Counted from the stretch's first letter, positions 41,739 to 52,036 are shown. The stretch: DNA of 64,000 nt from Pantoea conspicua (GCF_002095315.1 NZ_MLFN01000012.1:18490-82489), one strand, 5' to 3'. Translations and numbers: made by a program. Notes: a model not told the origin generated them from the sequence alone.

Positions 41739-41772
41739 TATTTATTCACGCTGTTGGAAATAGCCGGCCATT

Positions 41773-44040
41773 CTACCTGGATTCGCGTTTGACGCCAAAC
41801 CACTGATGATACCAACGGGGCATTAATTGTCCGCGCAGGCTGTAAACCCTCATTTTACCCTGTCGAATAGTGACGCTTATCTGGCCCGACTGGCCGGTGT
41901 CGAGCCAGTTAAATCCGGTTCGCTGATAATTTTCCAGCACGCTTTTTGCCGGCATGTGCCATGCGTTGTAGCGTGCCAGAGAGGCAATCGCTGTGTTGCC
42001 CGCCGCGCTGCGCAACAGCAGCGGGGTTGAGGAGGTGCGGCTGCCATGATGCGGCACCTGCAGGATATCGACCCTTAGACGCTGCTTCTCCAGCACCACC
42101 AGCTGCCGCTCCGCGATTGCCTCAATATCGCCGGTTAACAGCAATCTGACCTGACCATCATCAACGATGATGACACAGGAATCGTTGTTGTCGCCACGGG
42201 TCGGCAGGGACAATGGCCAGAGAACGTTAAAATGGAGCTGGCCCCAGCGCCATTGCGTACCGCGTACGCAGGGCAAATGGGCGTTGTTTGCCAGCGCGCT
42301 GCGCACTTTAACCGCAGGCCAGCGCGCGGTTATCGCCGCCAGTCCACCGCTGTGGTCGAGATGTTTATGACTAAGAATGACCTGCTGTAGCCGCAGCTGC
42401 TTGCGCTCCAGCCAGGGGATAATCACCCGGCTGCCAGCGTTGTCGCTCTGCCAGCGCGGACCAGTATCATAGAGTATCGCTTCATTGCCCTGACTGATCA
42501 CCATACTTAAACCGTGACCGACATCCAGCATATCGATGCGCCATCCCGGCTCCTGCTTCGGCTGGCGACTCATTATTATCGCCAGCGCAATTGCACTGCT
42601 GCTCAGAGGCAGGGAGAAGAACAGCTGGGTTCGCCATAGGATCAGACCGCCCCATATCAGCACCGCGAAAAAAAAGGTGCCATGCAGTGGCCACCAGCCT
42701 GGCGGCAAGGCTGTCAGAGACTGCAATAGTGCCCGTAATGACAGATCGGCAGCCTGCCAGAAGAGTACCGATAACGCCGGTAGAGGCAGCAGCATAGCGA
42801 TAAGAATCAGCGGCACGGTAACAAATGACACCACCGGAACGGCTACCACGTTAGCAATCAGTGCAGTCAGGCTGAGGCCATTAAAGATAGCCACCTGCAG
42901 CGGTGCCATCAGCACCAGCATTCCCAGTTGAAGATGGAGCAGTTGCACCGGCAACCAACGGCGTTGATGACGGAACCGGCGGGAGAGCGGGAACCAGTGA
43001 TACCAGATCAGCAGCATGGCGACAGCCAGCGTCGAGAGCCAGAAGCTTTCCGACAGCACGGTCAGGGGATCGAGGATTAGCAGCAGCGCTACGCAATATG
43101 TCCAGACCTGCCAGCTATTGAGCTGAATGCTGGCAATACGGGTAAGCGTCCAGAGCGTCAGCGCCAGCAGTGCACGCTGCGCTGGCGGATGCACCCCCGA
43201 CAACCAGGTGTAGAGCGCAGCAAACAGCCAGCTGACTAACAGTGGAAAACCGTAACTGATATAGCGGGCCGGCAGCACAGATTGCACTCCGCGTGCCAGC
43301 AGCCAGCCGCTGCCAGCCGCCAGCGCAATATGCATGCCTGAAATCGCCATCAGATGAGCGGTACCGGTATCACGCAACAACTGCCGCGTTTCGCGGCTCA
43401 AATCATCACGAATGCCGAAGGCCAGAGCCTCTAATGTGGCATGCGACGGTAAAGCGGCTGTCTGTTTGCGATGCCACAGGATGAATCGCCAGCGCCAGTT
43501 ACACCGACTCTTCTCCGCAACCTGTTGAAGAATACGCCCCTGTAACGGCGTATTATTCGCCAGCGCAAAACGCTGAGCATCAAAATCGCCCTCATTCAGC
43601 CGGGCATGAACCGCCCGCAGTCGTAATCGCATTGTCCAGCGCTGGCCGGGACAAAACTGTTCAGGGTCGGCATCGAAATAAAGCCAGGCAAAACGGGGCG
43701 GAAACAGCCTGCGTTCGCCCTCTTTCAACAGGCGAACCCTGATTTGCCTGCTCTCCTTTTTCAGTTCGATAATATGGATGCTATAGGTTGCTGGTCGTGC
43801 GGCATGATGCTCAATATCCCTGATCATTAGCCTTGCATCGTTACACGCCCATGCCAGCAGCAGCAGGGCGAGGCCGGTTATGCGCAGGGTTTGCAGGCGA
43901 CATTGCAGTAATACGATCCCTGCCAGCAGCAAGCCCAGAATGATTTCCACGGCAGGAAGCCGGGCGATAAACAGTAAAGGCAGCGTAGCCATAATGGCCA
44001 GCCGGGCTACAACCATCCATGTCAGCATAATCACATCCAT
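41773..44040 (-). CDS. ycaI: YcaI, ComEC/Rec2-like membrane protein
   Basis: Inner-membrane DNA-uptake channel homologue of ComEC. It has 755 residues (754 in E. coli). It begins with several hydrophobic helices and an OB-like soluble domain. The competence domain (about 210-480) contains GTAHLMAISGMHIALAAGS, a conserved Rec2 signature. The C-terminal metallo-beta-lactamase domain has DVGHGLSMVISQGNEAILYDTG and metal motif SHKHLDHSGG, then LLTGDIEAIAE and VPHHGSRTSS. E. coli ycaI mutants have reduced ability to use DNA as a nutrient. The exact start is uncertain because the first 40 residues are poorly conserved. Confidence 0.93.
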   Translation of the reverse strand: MDVIMLTWMVVARLAIMATLPLLFIARLPAVEIILGLLLAGIVLLQCRLQTLRITGLALLLLAWACNDARLMIRDIEHHAARPATYSIHIIELKKESRQIRVRLLKEGERRLFPPRFAWLYFDADPEQFCPGQRWTMRLRLRAVHARLNEGDFDAQRFALANNTPLQGRILQQVAEKSRCNWRWRFILWHRKQTAALPSHATLEALAFGIRDDLSRETRQLLRDTGTAHLMAISGMHIALAAGSGWLLARGVQSVLPARYISYGFPLLVSWLFAALYTWLSGVHPPAQRALLALTLWTLTRIASIQLNSWQVWTYCVALLLILDPLTVLSESFWLSTLAVAMLLIWYHWFPLSRRFRHQRRWLPVQLLHLQLGMLVLMAPLQVAIFNGLSLTALIANVVAVPVVSFVTVPLILIAMLLPLPALSVLFWQAADLSLRALLQSLTALPPGWWPLHGTFFFAVLIWGGLILWRTQLFFSLPLSSSAIALAIIMSRQPKQEPGWRIDMLDVGHGLSMVISQGNEAILYDTGPRWQSDNAGSRVIIPWLERKQLRLQQVILSHKHLDHSGGLAAITARWPAVKVRSALANNAHLPCVRGTQWRWGQLHFNVLWPLSLPTRGDNNDSCVIIVDDGQVRLLLTGDIEAIAERQLVVLEKQRLRVDILQVPHHGSRTSSTPLLLRSAAGNTAIASLARYNAWHMPAKSVLENYQRTGFNWLDTGQSGQISVTIRQGKMRVYSLRGQLMPRWYHQWFGVKRESR

Positions 44041-44182
44041 CCTGATGAATATGTTTATTCTGAACGGTTTGTGTCGGCGTTAAAGCAGGTAATCAGACAG
44101 TAGCGAGCGGTATCGCATTAATTCGCAGGGGGGGCGGAACGGGTTGCACCAATCCGGATGTCAGCGCTGAGAAATAGCGGGC

Positions 44183-44212
44183 AAAAAAAACGACACCCGG
44201 AGGTGTCGTTTG
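44183..44212 (-). terminator. Intrinsic terminator of ihfB
   Basis: On the minus strand ACGACACC, TCCG, GGTGTCGT form an 8-base-pair stem followed by eight T. It starts 17 bases past the ihfB stop. Confidence 0.93.
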
Positions 44213-44229
44213 TCTGGTTCGGTATCGGC

Positions 44230-44514
44230 TTAGCCGTAGATGTTTGCGCGATCGCGCAGCTCTTTGCCTGGCTTGAAGTGGGGAACGTATTTACCTTCCA
44301 GATCCACTTTGTCACCCGTTTTCGGGTTACGACCCGTGCGCGGAGCGCGATAGTGCAAAGAAAAGCTGCCGAATCCCCGGATTTCGATGCGTTCGCCCTG
44401 TGCCAGCGTCGTGGCCATGTGCTCGAGCATCTCTTTTACTGCATCCTCAACGACTTTCGCCGGTATATGAGTATGCTGTCCCGCCAGTCTTTCGATCAGT
44501 TCTGACTTGGTCAT
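44230..44514 (-). CDS. ihfB: Integration host factor subunit beta
   Basis: Small DNA-bending protein that pairs with IHF-alpha, acting in transcription, replication and recombination. It has 94 residues as in E. coli. The HU/IHF signature [26 protein letters not shown] is complete, and the N-terminal [34 protein letters not shown] matches. It lies 82 bases after rpsA, with a hairpin between, and is transcribed both from rpsA readthrough and likely its own promoter. Confidence 0.98.
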   Translation of the reverse strand: MTKSELIERLAGQHTHIPAKVVEDAVKEMLEHMATTLAQGERIEIRGFGSFSLHYRAPRTGRNPKTGDKVDLEGKYVPHFKPGKELRDRANIYG

Positions 44515-44562
44515 GTAACCTCCGGTTTATCCCTCTGGGAATGTATGACAGCTTTTACCGAA

Positions 44563-44584
44563 ACCGGGTGGTTGCCCACCCGGT
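44563..44584 (-). terminator. Hairpin between rpsA and ihfB
   Basis: ACCGGGTGG and CCACCCGGT form a perfect 9-base-pair stem with a 4-base loop, 12 bases after the rpsA stop. On the minus strand it is followed by TTCGGTAAAAG, so it lacks a strong U-tract. It is more likely a transcript-stability or partial attenuation element that lowers ihfB relative to rpsA. Confidence 0.55.
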
Positions 44585-44596
44585 GCTTCAGGTCGA

Positions 44597-46270
44597 TTAC
44601 TCGCCTTTAGCCGCTTTGAACGCTTCAGCCATAGCGTTAGAGAAATTGCCTTCTTCCTGTTTGGTGTTAACAGTATTGATGGCTTCTTTCTCGTCAGCCT
44701 GGTCTTTCGCACGGACAGACAGGCTAACCACACGGTTTTTACGATCAACACCGGTGAATTTAGCTTCAACGTCGTCACCAACGCTCAGAACCAGAGTGGC
44801 ATCTTCAATGCGATCCAGTGAAGCTTCAGAAGCGCGCAGGTAACCCTCAACGCCGTCTGCTAATTCAACTGTAGCACCTTTAGCATCAACAGCAGTTACT
44901 TTGCCGTTAACGATAGCGCCTTTCTTGTTCAGCGTGATGTAGTTGTTGAACGGATCTTCTGCCAGTTGCTTAACGCCCAGAGAGATACGCTCACGCTCTG
45001 CATCGACCTGCAGTACAACGGCAGCGATTTCGTCGCCTTTTTTGTACTCACGAACGGCTTCTTCGCCAGTCGCGTTCCAGGAGATGTCAGACAGGTGAAC
45101 CAGACCGTCGATGCCGCCGTCCAGGCCGATGAAGATACCGAAGTCAGTGATTGACTTGATTTTACCTTCAACGCGATCGCCTTTGTTGTGTGTCTCAGCG
45201 AACTGCTGCCATGGGTTAGATTTACACTGCTTCAGACCCAGGGAGATACGACGACGCTCTTCGTCGATGTCCAGAACCATAACTTCAACCACGTCGCCTA
45301 CGTTAACAACTTTAGACGGATGGATGTTTTTGTTGGTCCAGTCCATTTCAGAAACGTGTACCAGACCTTCAACACCTTCTTCGATTTCCACGAAGCAGCC
45401 GTAATCAGTCAGGTTGGTTACACGACCGGTCAGGCGGGTGCCTTCCGGATAGCGCTTAGCGATAGCCACCCATGGATCTTCGCCCAGCTGTTTCAGGCCG
45501 AGGGATACGCGGGTACGCTCGCGGTCGAACTTCAGCACTTTAACAGTGATTTCGTCGCCCACATTGACGATTTCGCTTGGATGCTTAACGCGCTTCCAGG
45601 CCATGTCAGTGATGTGCAGCAGGCCGTCAACGCCACCCAGATCAACGAATGCACCGTAGTCAGTCAGGTTCTTAACGATACCTTTGACTTCCATGCCTTC
45701 CTGCAGGTTTTCCAGCAGCTGATCGCGCTCTGCGCTGTTTTCGGATTCGATAACCGCACGACGTGAAACCACGACGTTGTTGCGTTTCTGGTCCAGCTTG
45801 ATTACTTTGAATTCAAGCTCTTTGCCTTCCAGGTGCAGTGTATCGCGCACCGGACGAACATCAACCAGTGAACCTGGCAGGAACGCACGGATACCGTTCA
45901 GCTCAACTGTGAAGCCGCCTTTAACTTTGCCGTTGATAACACCGGTAACAGTTTCAGCGTCTTCGTAAGCTTTTTCCAGCGTGATCCATGCTTCATGGCG
46001 CTTAGCTTTCTCACGGGACAGCAGGGTTTCACCGAAGCCGTCTTCCACTGCATCCAGAGCAACATCAACTTCGTCGCCAACCTGGATTTCCAGTTCGCCG
46101 GCTGCGTTCTTGAACTGCTCTGCAGGAATTGCAGATTCAGATTTCAGACCCGCATCAACCAGAACGACATCTTTGTCGATAGAAACGACGATGCCACGAA
46201 CGATAGAACCCGGGCGGGTTTCGATTGTTTTTAAGGATTCTTCAAATAGTTGAGCAAAAGATTCAGTCAT
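44597..46270 (-). CDS. rpsA: 30S ribosomal protein S1
   Basis: Binds mRNA and helps place it on the 30S subunit. It has 557 residues, as in E. coli. Six S1 domains are present; the repeated cores read [101 protein letters not shown] and [19 protein letters not shown]. The ribosome-binding site is the degenerate GAAG eight to ten bases upstream of the ATG, as in other enterobacterial rpsA, which supports S1 autoregulation. It lies between cmk and ihfB. Confidence 0.98.
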   Translation of the reverse strand: MTESFAQLFEESLKTIETRPGSIVRGIVVSIDKDVVLVDAGLKSESAIPAEQFKNAAGELEIQVGDEVDVALDAVEDGFGETLLSREKAKRHEAWITLEKAYEDAETVTGVINGKVKGGFTVELNGIRAFLPGSLVDVRPVRDTLHLEGKELEFKVIKLDQKRNNVVVSRRAVIESENSAERDQLLENLQEGMEVKGIVKNLTDYGAFVDLGGVDGLLHITDMAWKRVKHPSEIVNVGDEITVKVLKFDRERTRVSLGLKQLGEDPWVAIAKRYPEGTRLTGRVTNLTDYGCFVEIEEGVEGLVHVSEMDWTNKNIHPSKVVNVGDVVEVMVLDIDEERRRISLGLKQCKSNPWQQFAETHNKGDRVEGKIKSITDFGIFIGLDGGIDGLVHLSDISWNATGEEAVREYKKGDEIAAVVLQVDAERERISLGVKQLAEDPFNNYITLNKKGAIVNGKVTAVDAKGATVELADGVEGYLRASEASLDRIEDATLVLSVGDDVEAKFTGVDRKNRVVSLSVRAKDQADEKEAINTVNTKQEEGNFSNAMAEAFKAAKGE

Positions 46271-46378
46271 ATTGATAATCTTCAGGATTCTTCAATTTAA
46301 CGTCCATCTGACTTCATGTCGGATGGGGTTGTTTCACATGCCCGGCACCGGATCCGTGGTACAGGGTGATAAATTCAG
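46271..46378 (-). promoter_or_regulatory. rpsA leader (S1 autoregulatory region)
   Basis: The 108 bases between cmk and rpsA lack a canonical Shine-Dalgarno: upstream of the ATG is GAAGATTATCAAT, the same GAAG-only site known in E. coli. Around it are short GC-rich hairpin segments (a GGAT/ATCC pair near 46319-46360). In E. coli this structured leader recruits S1 and mediates feedback repression; the function here is inferred from resemblance. Confidence 0.5.
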
Positions 46379-47065
46379 TTAAGCCGTAATGCCCAGCTTT
46401 TCCCGGGCATAGTGTAGCGCTTTTTCAATGACCTGATCGATAGACATTTCAGTAGAGTCCAGAACCAGTGCATCGCCAGCAGCTACCAAAGGCGCAATTG
46501 CGCGGTTACGATCGCGGTCATCACGCTCTTTTATCTCGGCTAAAAGGCGATCAAAGTTAACATTAAAGCCATTATCCTGCAACTGTAGCATACGGCGCTG
46601 GGCACGCTCTTCCGCGCTGGCATCCAGGAAAATTTTGACCGGCGCATCCGGGAAAACCACGGTACCCATATCGCGACCATCGGCAATAAGACCTGGCGCG
46701 TCGCGGAAACCGCGCTGACGGCGCAGTAACGCTTCACGTACCCGTGGGAAAGCCGCTACGCGGGAAGCCGTGTTGCTGACCTCCTGAGTACGAATTTCGC
46801 TGGTAACATCTTCACCTTCCAGAATCACCTGCATCTCGCCGTTTTGTGACAGAAAGCGCACATCCAGATGTGCGGCAATCGGCACCAGTGCTTCTTCAGA
46901 TTCGATATCCACCTGATGATGTAACGCTGCTAATGCCAGCACGCGATAAATTGCGCCAGAGTCCAGCAGATGCCACTGCAAGGCTTCCGCCATTGCTTTG
47001 CACAGGGTCCCTTTTCCCGCACCACTTGGCCCATCGATAGTTATGACCGGGGCAGTTACTGTCAT
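46379..47065 (-). CDS. cmk: Cytidylate kinase
   Basis: Phosphorylates CMP and dCMP with ATP. The start is placed at ATG 47065 ([19 protein letters not shown]), with GGAGG upstream and 228 residues against 227 in E. coli; the frame extension to 47107 has no support. Walker [10 protein letters not shown] is near 12-20. Other signatures are [19 protein letters not shown] and [25 protein letters not shown]. It sits between aroA and rpsA; E. coli has ycaL upstream, which is absent here. Confidence 0.97.
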   Translation of the reverse strand: MTVTAPVITIDGPSGAGKGTLCKAMAEALQWHLLDSGAIYRVLALAALHHQVDIESEEALVPIAAHLDVRFLSQNGEMQVILEGEDVTSEIRTQEVSNTASRVAAFPRVREALLRRQRGFRDAPGLIADGRDMGTVVFPDAPVKIFLDASAEERAQRRMLQLQDNGFNVNFDRLLAEIKERDDRDRNRAIAPLVAAGDALVLDSTEMSIDQVIEKALHYAREKLGITA

Positions 47066-47261
47066 TATTCCCTCCTGTTGCTGCGCGCTTTTCGGCCAGT
47101 TGGCCATCGTTAATGACTAGCATTATACGCTGCCCAATCCAGCTTGGTTACCCTTTCGCACTGACGGTGTTAATAATTCCAGGTAAATCAGAGGATCTCT
47201 GCCGCAACACGGCCAGATAATATGAGGATTCCCGGTGCGGTATCGCACCGGAGATGAGGCA

Positions 47262-48548
47262 TCAGGCAGGCTGACTGATTTTTGCCAGCTGAGCGAAGTA
47301 GTCGGGGAAAGTTTTCGCCGTACAGCCCGGATCGAGAATAGTGACCGGGGTATCAGAGAGCGCAACTAACGAAAAACACATCGCCATACGGTGATCGTTA
47401 TAGGTGCCTATGTCCGCATGAAGCAGCGTCGCCGGCGGTGTAATCCGGATAAAGTCGTGGCCTTCTTCCACTTCCGCACCGACTTTACGCAGTTCAGTGG
47501 CCATCGCGCTCAACCGATCGGTCTCTTTCACCCGCCAGTTATAGATGTTACGCAACTGAGTGGTTCCCTCGGCGAACAGCGCAGTGGTGGCAATGGTCAT
47601 GGCCGCATCCGGGATATGATTCATGTCCATATCGATGGCCTGTAACTGTCCGGCCGTGCAGGCAATATAATCGTCGCCCCACTCAATCTGCGCGCCCATT
47701 TTTTCCAGCACATCGGCAAAACGGATATCGCCCTGCACGCTGTTGCGACCAATCCCGGTCACCCGTACCGTTCCACCTTTGATAGCGGCAGCGGCGAGGA
47801 AATAGGAAGCCGAAGAGGCATCACCTTCAACCAGATAGTCGCCCGGTGACTGGTAGTGCTGCTCTCCTTTAATCAGGAAATGCTGATAGTTCTGGTTTTC
47901 AACCTCAACGCCAAAGCAGCGCATCAGGTGCAGCGTAATATCGATGTAAGGTTTCGAAACCAGTTCACCTATGATGCTAATGTGGGTGTCCTGCTCAGCC
48001 AGCGGTGCAGTCATCAATAACGCCGTCAGGAACTGACTGGAGACGCTGCCATCCACGCTGACATCGCCCCCGGTAAACCCCCCGCGTAAACGCAGCGGCG
48101 GATAATCCTGATTCTCCAGATAGTCAATATTGGCACCGCCCTGGCGTAATGCATCGACCAGATGCCCGATTGGGCGCTCTTTCATTCGCGGTTCGCCAGT
48201 CAGTTCAATATCCTGCTGACCCAGGCATAACGCCGCGGCCAGCGGACGCATCGCGGTCCCCGCATTCCCCAGGAACAGCGAGAGAGGCTGATCGGAATGC
48301 AGCGGGCCGCCCTTTCCCGTGACTTCACACACCCGGCGATCGCTGGAGAGCGTGTAGCTTACTCCCAATGCGCTAAGCGCGTTCAGCATGTGCTTAACAT
48401 CATCGCTGTCGAGTAAGTTGGTCAGACGGGTGGTGCCTTTAGCCAGTGCCGCCAGCAATAATGCACGGTTTGATACGCTCTTAGATCCAGGCAGATTTAC
48501 CGTGCCGTTGACGTGCGCGATGGGTTGGAGAGTCAGGGAGTCCTGCAT
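47262..48548 (-). CDS. aroA: EPSP synthase (3-phosphoshikimate 1-carboxyvinyltransferase)
   Basis: Shikimate-pathway enzyme and target of glyphosate. The start is ATG 48548 ([23 protein letters not shown]), 428 residues against 427 in E. coli; in-frame sequence upstream to 48587 is not conserved. Signatures are [36 protein letters not shown] (glyphosate-contact region, class I type), [17 protein letters not shown] and [18 protein letters not shown]. It is in an operon with serC, separated by two hairpins. Confidence 0.97.
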   Translation of the reverse strand: MQDSLTLQPIAHVNGTVNLPGSKSVSNRALLLAALAKGTTRLTNLLDSDDVKHMLNALSALGVSYTLSSDRRVCEVTGKGGPLHSDQPLSLFLGNAGTAMRPLAAALCLGQQDIELTGEPRMKERPIGHLVDALRQGGANIDYLENQDYPPLRLRGGFTGGDVSVDGSVSSQFLTALLMTAPLAEQDTHISIIGELVSKPYIDITLHLMRCFGVEVENQNYQHFLIKGEQHYQSPGDYLVEGDASSASYFLAAAAIKGGTVRVTGIGRNSVQGDIRFADVLEKMGAQIEWGDDYIACTAGQLQAIDMDMNHIPDAAMTIATTALFAEGTTQLRNIYNWRVKETDRLSAMATELRKVGAEVEEGHDFIRITPPATLLHADIGTYNDHRMAMCFSLVALSDTPVTILDPGCTAKTFPDYFAQLAKISQPA

Positions 48549-48575
48549 GTGAAACGAAATCCTCAAATAATACGA

Positions 48576-48620
48576 AGACCTCGCCAACTGACGAGGTCTG
48601 GCATCAGCATTGATGCTGAT
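48576..48620 (-). terminator. Tandem hairpins in the serC-aroA intergenic region
   Basis: Two perfect inverted repeats lie side by side: ATCAGCAT/ATGCTGAT (48603-48620) and AGACCTCG/CGAGGTCT (48576-48599). On the minus strand the second is followed by TCGTATTATTTG, a poor U-tract. They likely attenuate aroA relative to serC or protect the upstream RNA. Confidence 0.55.
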
Positions 48621-48630
48621 ATGTCATTAA

Positions 48631-49716
48631 TCAGCCGTGACGGCGTTCAAAATCAACCATAAAGTCGGTCAGCGCCTTAACGCCTTCCAGCGGCATGGCA
48701 TTATAGATAGAAGCACGCATGCCCCCTACTACCCGGTGTCCTTTCAGCGCATGCAGTCCCGCCCTGAATGACTCTTCAAGGAACACTGCATCCAGCGACG
48801 CATCAGCCAGCTGGAAAGGGATATTCATGCGTGAGCGGTTTTCTGTCGCCACGTCATTGCGGTAGAAACCGCTGTGATCAATCACGCCATAGAGCAGGTC
48901 AGCTTTGGCCTGATTGATCCGGTCAATCTCAGCCACGCCGCCTTTTTCCTTCAGCCATTTGAATACCAGGCCAGAAAGATACCAGGCAAAAGTTGGTGGG
49001 GTGTTGAACATCGAATCGTTGTCGGCCAGCACCTTGTAATCAAGGATTGATGGCACTGACGCCTGCGCCTGACCTAACAGATCTTCACGCACAATCACCA
49101 GCGTTAAGCCTGCAGGCCCGACGTTCTTCTGCGCACCGGCATAGATCACGCCATAGCGGCTGACATCAATCGGGCGGGACAGAATAGTAGAGGAGAAATC
49201 TGCGACCACTGTTTTGCTGCCAAAGTCAGGCTGCTCGTCGATCGCAATACCGTCGATGGTTTCGTTCGGACAGAAGTGCAGATAAGCAGAGGCGTCGCTG
49301 ACATCCCATTCCCGCATCGGCAGAATCGCACGTTTACCGTCGCGTGTGGTTTTGACATCCAGGGTGCGCGGGGAGCAATACTTCTGCGCTTCTTTTATGG
49401 CGCTGTGCGCCCAGTAGCCGCCATCAGCATAGTCAGCCGATGACGCATTGCCCAGCAGGTTGCCCGGCACGGCAGCAAATTGCGCGCGCGCCCCGCCGTG
49501 GCAGAATAATACTTTGTAATTGGCCGGTATTTTTAGCAGATCACGGAAGTCCTGCTCCGCTTCTTCGGCGACCTGAATAAATTCTTTGCTGCGGTGACTG
49601 ATCTCCATTACGGAGGTTCCCAGGCCACGCCAGTTTGTCAGCTCTTGTTCTGCACGACGGAGCACTTCAACCGGCAGCATCGCTGGGCCGGAGCTAAAAT
49701 TATAAACTTGCGTCAT
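48631..49716 (-). CDS. serC: Phosphoserine aminotransferase
   Basis: PLP enzyme for serine (3-phosphohydroxypyruvate) and pyridoxine synthesis. It has 361 residues (362 in E. coli). Signatures are [27 protein letters not shown] and the lysine site [22 protein letters not shown] near 190-210. The C-terminal [25 protein letters not shown] matches. serC-aroA is the classic mixed-function operon. It is divergent from ycaO across about 313 bases. Confidence 0.98.
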   Translation of the reverse strand: MTQVYNFSSGPAMLPVEVLRRAEQELTNWRGLGTSVMEISHRSKEFIQVAEEAEQDFRDLLKIPANYKVLFCHGGARAQFAAVPGNLLGNASSADYADGGYWAHSAIKEAQKYCSPRTLDVKTTRDGKRAILPMREWDVSDASAYLHFCPNETIDGIAIDEQPDFGSKTVVADFSSTILSRPIDVSRYGVIYAGAQKNVGPAGLTLVIVREDLLGQAQASVPSILDYKVLADNDSMFNTPPTFAWYLSGLVFKWLKEKGGVAEIDRINQAKADLLYGVIDHSGFYRNDVATENRSRMNIPFQLADASLDAVFLEESFRAGLHALKGHRVVGGMRASIYNAMPLEGVKALTDFMVDFERRHG

Positions 49717-50029
49717 TTCCCCTCACCACTGTCATATCGAACGGTTATGAATAACTTACCGGTTTTATCACTGCATCCTGATGGCTGCAATCATAAATCG
49801 GGTGGCGGTCACATTTTCCGAATCCGTCGCGCCGAAGGTTATATTACCAATGTAAACCAACACAAAATTTTGTGAGGCTTCGTCCAGCCTGCCCAATTGC
49901 CGTTTGGTCTGACAGCCTGGGTGATGAACACTAAGCCGGTAAAATTATCCCGCCTTGATAGCGGATCGTTGGCAAAATCCGTATCATTGCGCGCTTTACG
50001 CACCCTATGACAACTGAGAGAGCGGCACT
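49717..50029. other. Divergent promoter region between serC and ycaO
   Basis: About 313 bases without a gene. It must hold the serC promoter (minus strand) and the ycaO promoter (plus strand). In E. coli ycaP occupies part of this interval; it is missing here. I see no strong FNR, CRP or palindromic site. The ycaO ribosome-binding site is weak (TGAGAGAG before ATG 50030). Confidence 0.6.
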
Positions 50030-51793
50030 ATGACGCAAACATTTATCCCGGGCAAAGATGCCGCGCTGGAAGACTCCATTACCCGTTTCCAGAACAAGCT
50101 TCAGGACCTTGGCTTTAATATTGAAGAGGCCTCCTGGCTTAATCCTGTTCCCCATGTCTGGTCTGTGCATATTCGTGACCGCGATTGTCCGTTGTGCTTC
50201 ACGAACGGTAAAGGAGCCAGCAAGAAAGCGGCCCTTGCCTCTGCGCTGGGTGAATATTTTGAGCGTCTCTCAACGAATTATTTCTTTGCTGACTTCTGGT
50301 TAGGAAAAAATATCGCCAATGGCGATTTCGTTCACTATCCCAATGAAAAATGGTTTGCGCTGCCGGCCGATGAATCGCTGCCAGAAGGCATTCTTGACCC
50401 GCGCCTGCGGGCTTTTTACGACCCGGATAATGCGCTGACCGCCGCAGAATTGATTGATCTGCAGTCCGGCAATGCTGAGCGTGGCATCTGTGCCCTGCCC
50501 TTTACCCGTCAGTCCGATCAGCAAACCGTCTACATTCCGATGAACATCATCGGCAACCTCTACGTCTCTAACGGGATGTCAGCGGGCAACACCGCTAATG
50601 AGGCACGGGTTCAGGGACTGTCAGAAGTTTTCGAGCGCTACATCAAAAACCGCATCATTGCGGAAGCCATCAGCCTGCCAGCCATTCCGGATGCCGTGAT
50701 GCAGCGTTATCCTGATGTGGTCGAGGCGATTGCGCGCCTGGAAGCGGAAGGTTTCCCTATCTTTGCTTATGACGCCTCACTGGGCGGCAAATATCCGGTC
50801 ATCTGTGTGGTCCTGTTTAATCCGGCAAACGGCACCTGTTTCGCTTCGTTCGGGGCCCATCCTGATTTTGGTGTGGCGCTTGAACGTACCGTTACCGAGT
50901 TATTGCAGGGTCGCAGCCTTAAAGATCTGGATGTGTTCACGCCGCCAACCTTTGATGATGAAGAAGTGGCGGAACACGCCAATCTCGAAACGCACTTCAT
51001 CGATTCAAGCGGCCTGATCTCCTGGGACCTGTTTAAAGAGACGGCGGATTACCCGTTTGTTGACTGGTCCTTCGCTGGCACCACGGAACAGGAATTTGCC
51101 ACGCTGATGGCGATCTTCGCGGCTGAAGATCAGGAAGTTTATATTGCTGATTATGAGCATTTGAGCGTCTATGCCTGCCGCATTATCGTACCCGGCATGT
51201 CTGACATCTATCCGGCGGAAGATTTGCTGCTGGCGAATAACAGCATGGGCGCAGGTATGCGGGAAACCCTACTGGCTCTCCCTGACAGCAACTGGAATCC
51301 GGAAGAGTATCTGGATCTGATTGGCCAGCTCGATGATGAAGGCTTTGATGACTTTACCCGCGTCCGTGAACTACTGGGGCTGGCGACCGGTAAAGATAAC
51401 GGCTGGTATACGCTGCGTATTGGCGAGCTAAAAGCGATGCTGGCAATGGCCGGAGGCGACCTGGATCAGGCATTGATCTGGACGGAATGGACAATGGAGT
51501 TCAACAGTTCCATCTTCACACCTGAACGTGCCAACTACTATCGCTGCCTGCAGACGCTACTTTTACTGGCGATGGAAGATGAGCGCGACCCGCTGCAGTA
51601 TCATCATGCGTTTGTGCGCATGTATGGCACAGAAGCAATGGAAGCCGCTTCCGCAGCCATCAGTGGTGAAAGTCCGTTCTATGGCCTTCAGGCGGTTGAT
51701 GAGGAACTGAAAGCGTTCCCGGCACACCAGTCTCTGCTGGCGGCCTATGAAAAACTGCAGGCTGCAAAGCGTCGTTACTGGCAAAGCGCATAA
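50030..51793 (+). CDS. ycaO: YcaO, YcaO-domain ATP-dependent protein
   Basis: Founding member of the YcaO superfamily, whose RiPP members use ATP to cyclodehydrate or thioamidate peptides. The E. coli enzyme is not in a RiPP cluster and is linked genetically to RimO-dependent methylthiolation of ribosomal protein S12. It has 587 residues (586 in E. coli). The N-terminal YcaO domain includes GKGASKKAALASALGEYFERLSTNYF and GMSAGNTANEARVQGLSEVFERYIKNR, with ATP/Mg-binding glutamates in the ALGEYFER and LSEVFERY helices. The C-terminal third (about 440-587) is helical, TPR-like. No small precursor peptide or partner protein is nearby. Confidence 0.96.
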   Translation: MTQTFIPGKDAALEDSITRFQNKLQDLGFNIEEASWLNPVPHVWSVHIRDRDCPLCFTNGKGASKKAALASALGEYFERLSTNYFFADFWLGKNIANGDFVHYPNEKWFALPADESLPEGILDPRLRAFYDPDNALTAAELIDLQSGNAERGICALPFTRQSDQQTVYIPMNIIGNLYVSNGMSAGNTANEARVQGLSEVFERYIKNRIIAEAISLPAIPDAVMQRYPDVVEAIARLEAEGFPIFAYDASLGGKYPVICVVLFNPANGTCFASFGAHPDFGVALERTVTELLQGRSLKDLDVFTPPTFDDEEVAEHANLETHFIDSSGLISWDLFKETADYPFVDWSFAGTTEQEFATLMAIFAAEDQEVYIADYEHLSVYACRIIVPGMSDIYPAEDLLLANNSMGAGMRETLLALPDSNWNPEEYLDLIGQLDDEGFDDFTRVRELLGLATGKDNGWYTLRIGELKAMLAMAGGDLDQALIWTEWTMEFNSSIFTPERANYYRCLQTLLLLAMEDERDPLQYHHAFVRMYGTEAMEAASAAISGESPFYGLQAVDEELKAFPAHQSLLAAYEKLQAAKRRYWQSA

Positions 51794-51820
51794 TCAATTC
51801 GCGCTGAGCTGTAATATGTG

Positions 51821-51864
51821 ACGCCCCGGCTGCCGGATAATTCGGGAAATGGGGCGTTATTTTT
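51821..51864 (+). terminator. Intrinsic terminator of ycaO
   Basis: ACGCCCC (51821-51827) pairs with GGGGCGT (51851-51857) around a structured loop and is followed by TATTTTT. It lies about 30 bases past the ycaO stop. Confidence 0.7.
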
Positions 51865-51912
51865 AAGAAACATTAGCCTGATTAAGACTTTTTAGCGTCA
51901 CAACACTTCATA

Positions 51913-51922
51913 ATAATTAACA
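51913..51922. promoter_or_regulatory. ArcA-box-like site upstream of focA
   Basis: Read on the minus strand this is TGTTAATTAT, a full match to the ArcA-P consensus WGTTAATTAW. ArcA activates the focA-pfl operon in E. coli. It lies about 215 bases upstream of the predicted focA start site. Confidence 0.55.
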
Positions 51923-52023
51923 TGTCACCCGACAATAAATTACATTCGCCGATTGAAAAGATGGCGCCAGTCATTTTTATTAAAATATATTTGTATTTTT
52001 AAAATTTTATTTTATTTTTTATT

Positions 52024-52036
52024 TATCAATATATTA
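52024..52036 (+). promoter_or_regulatory. IHF binding-site match upstream of focA
   Basis: TATCAATATATTA fits the IHF consensus WATCAANNNNTTR at every specified position, within an A/T-rich upstream flank as IHF prefers. IHF is known to shape the E. coli pfl regulatory region. It lies about 107 bases before the predicted transcription start. Confidence 0.6.

Noticed and set aside
50030..51793. Possible RiPP (bacteriocin) cluster because of YcaO
   Set aside because: No precursor peptide, no cyclodehydratase partner and no export gene; the neighbours are housekeeping genes in the E. coli order.
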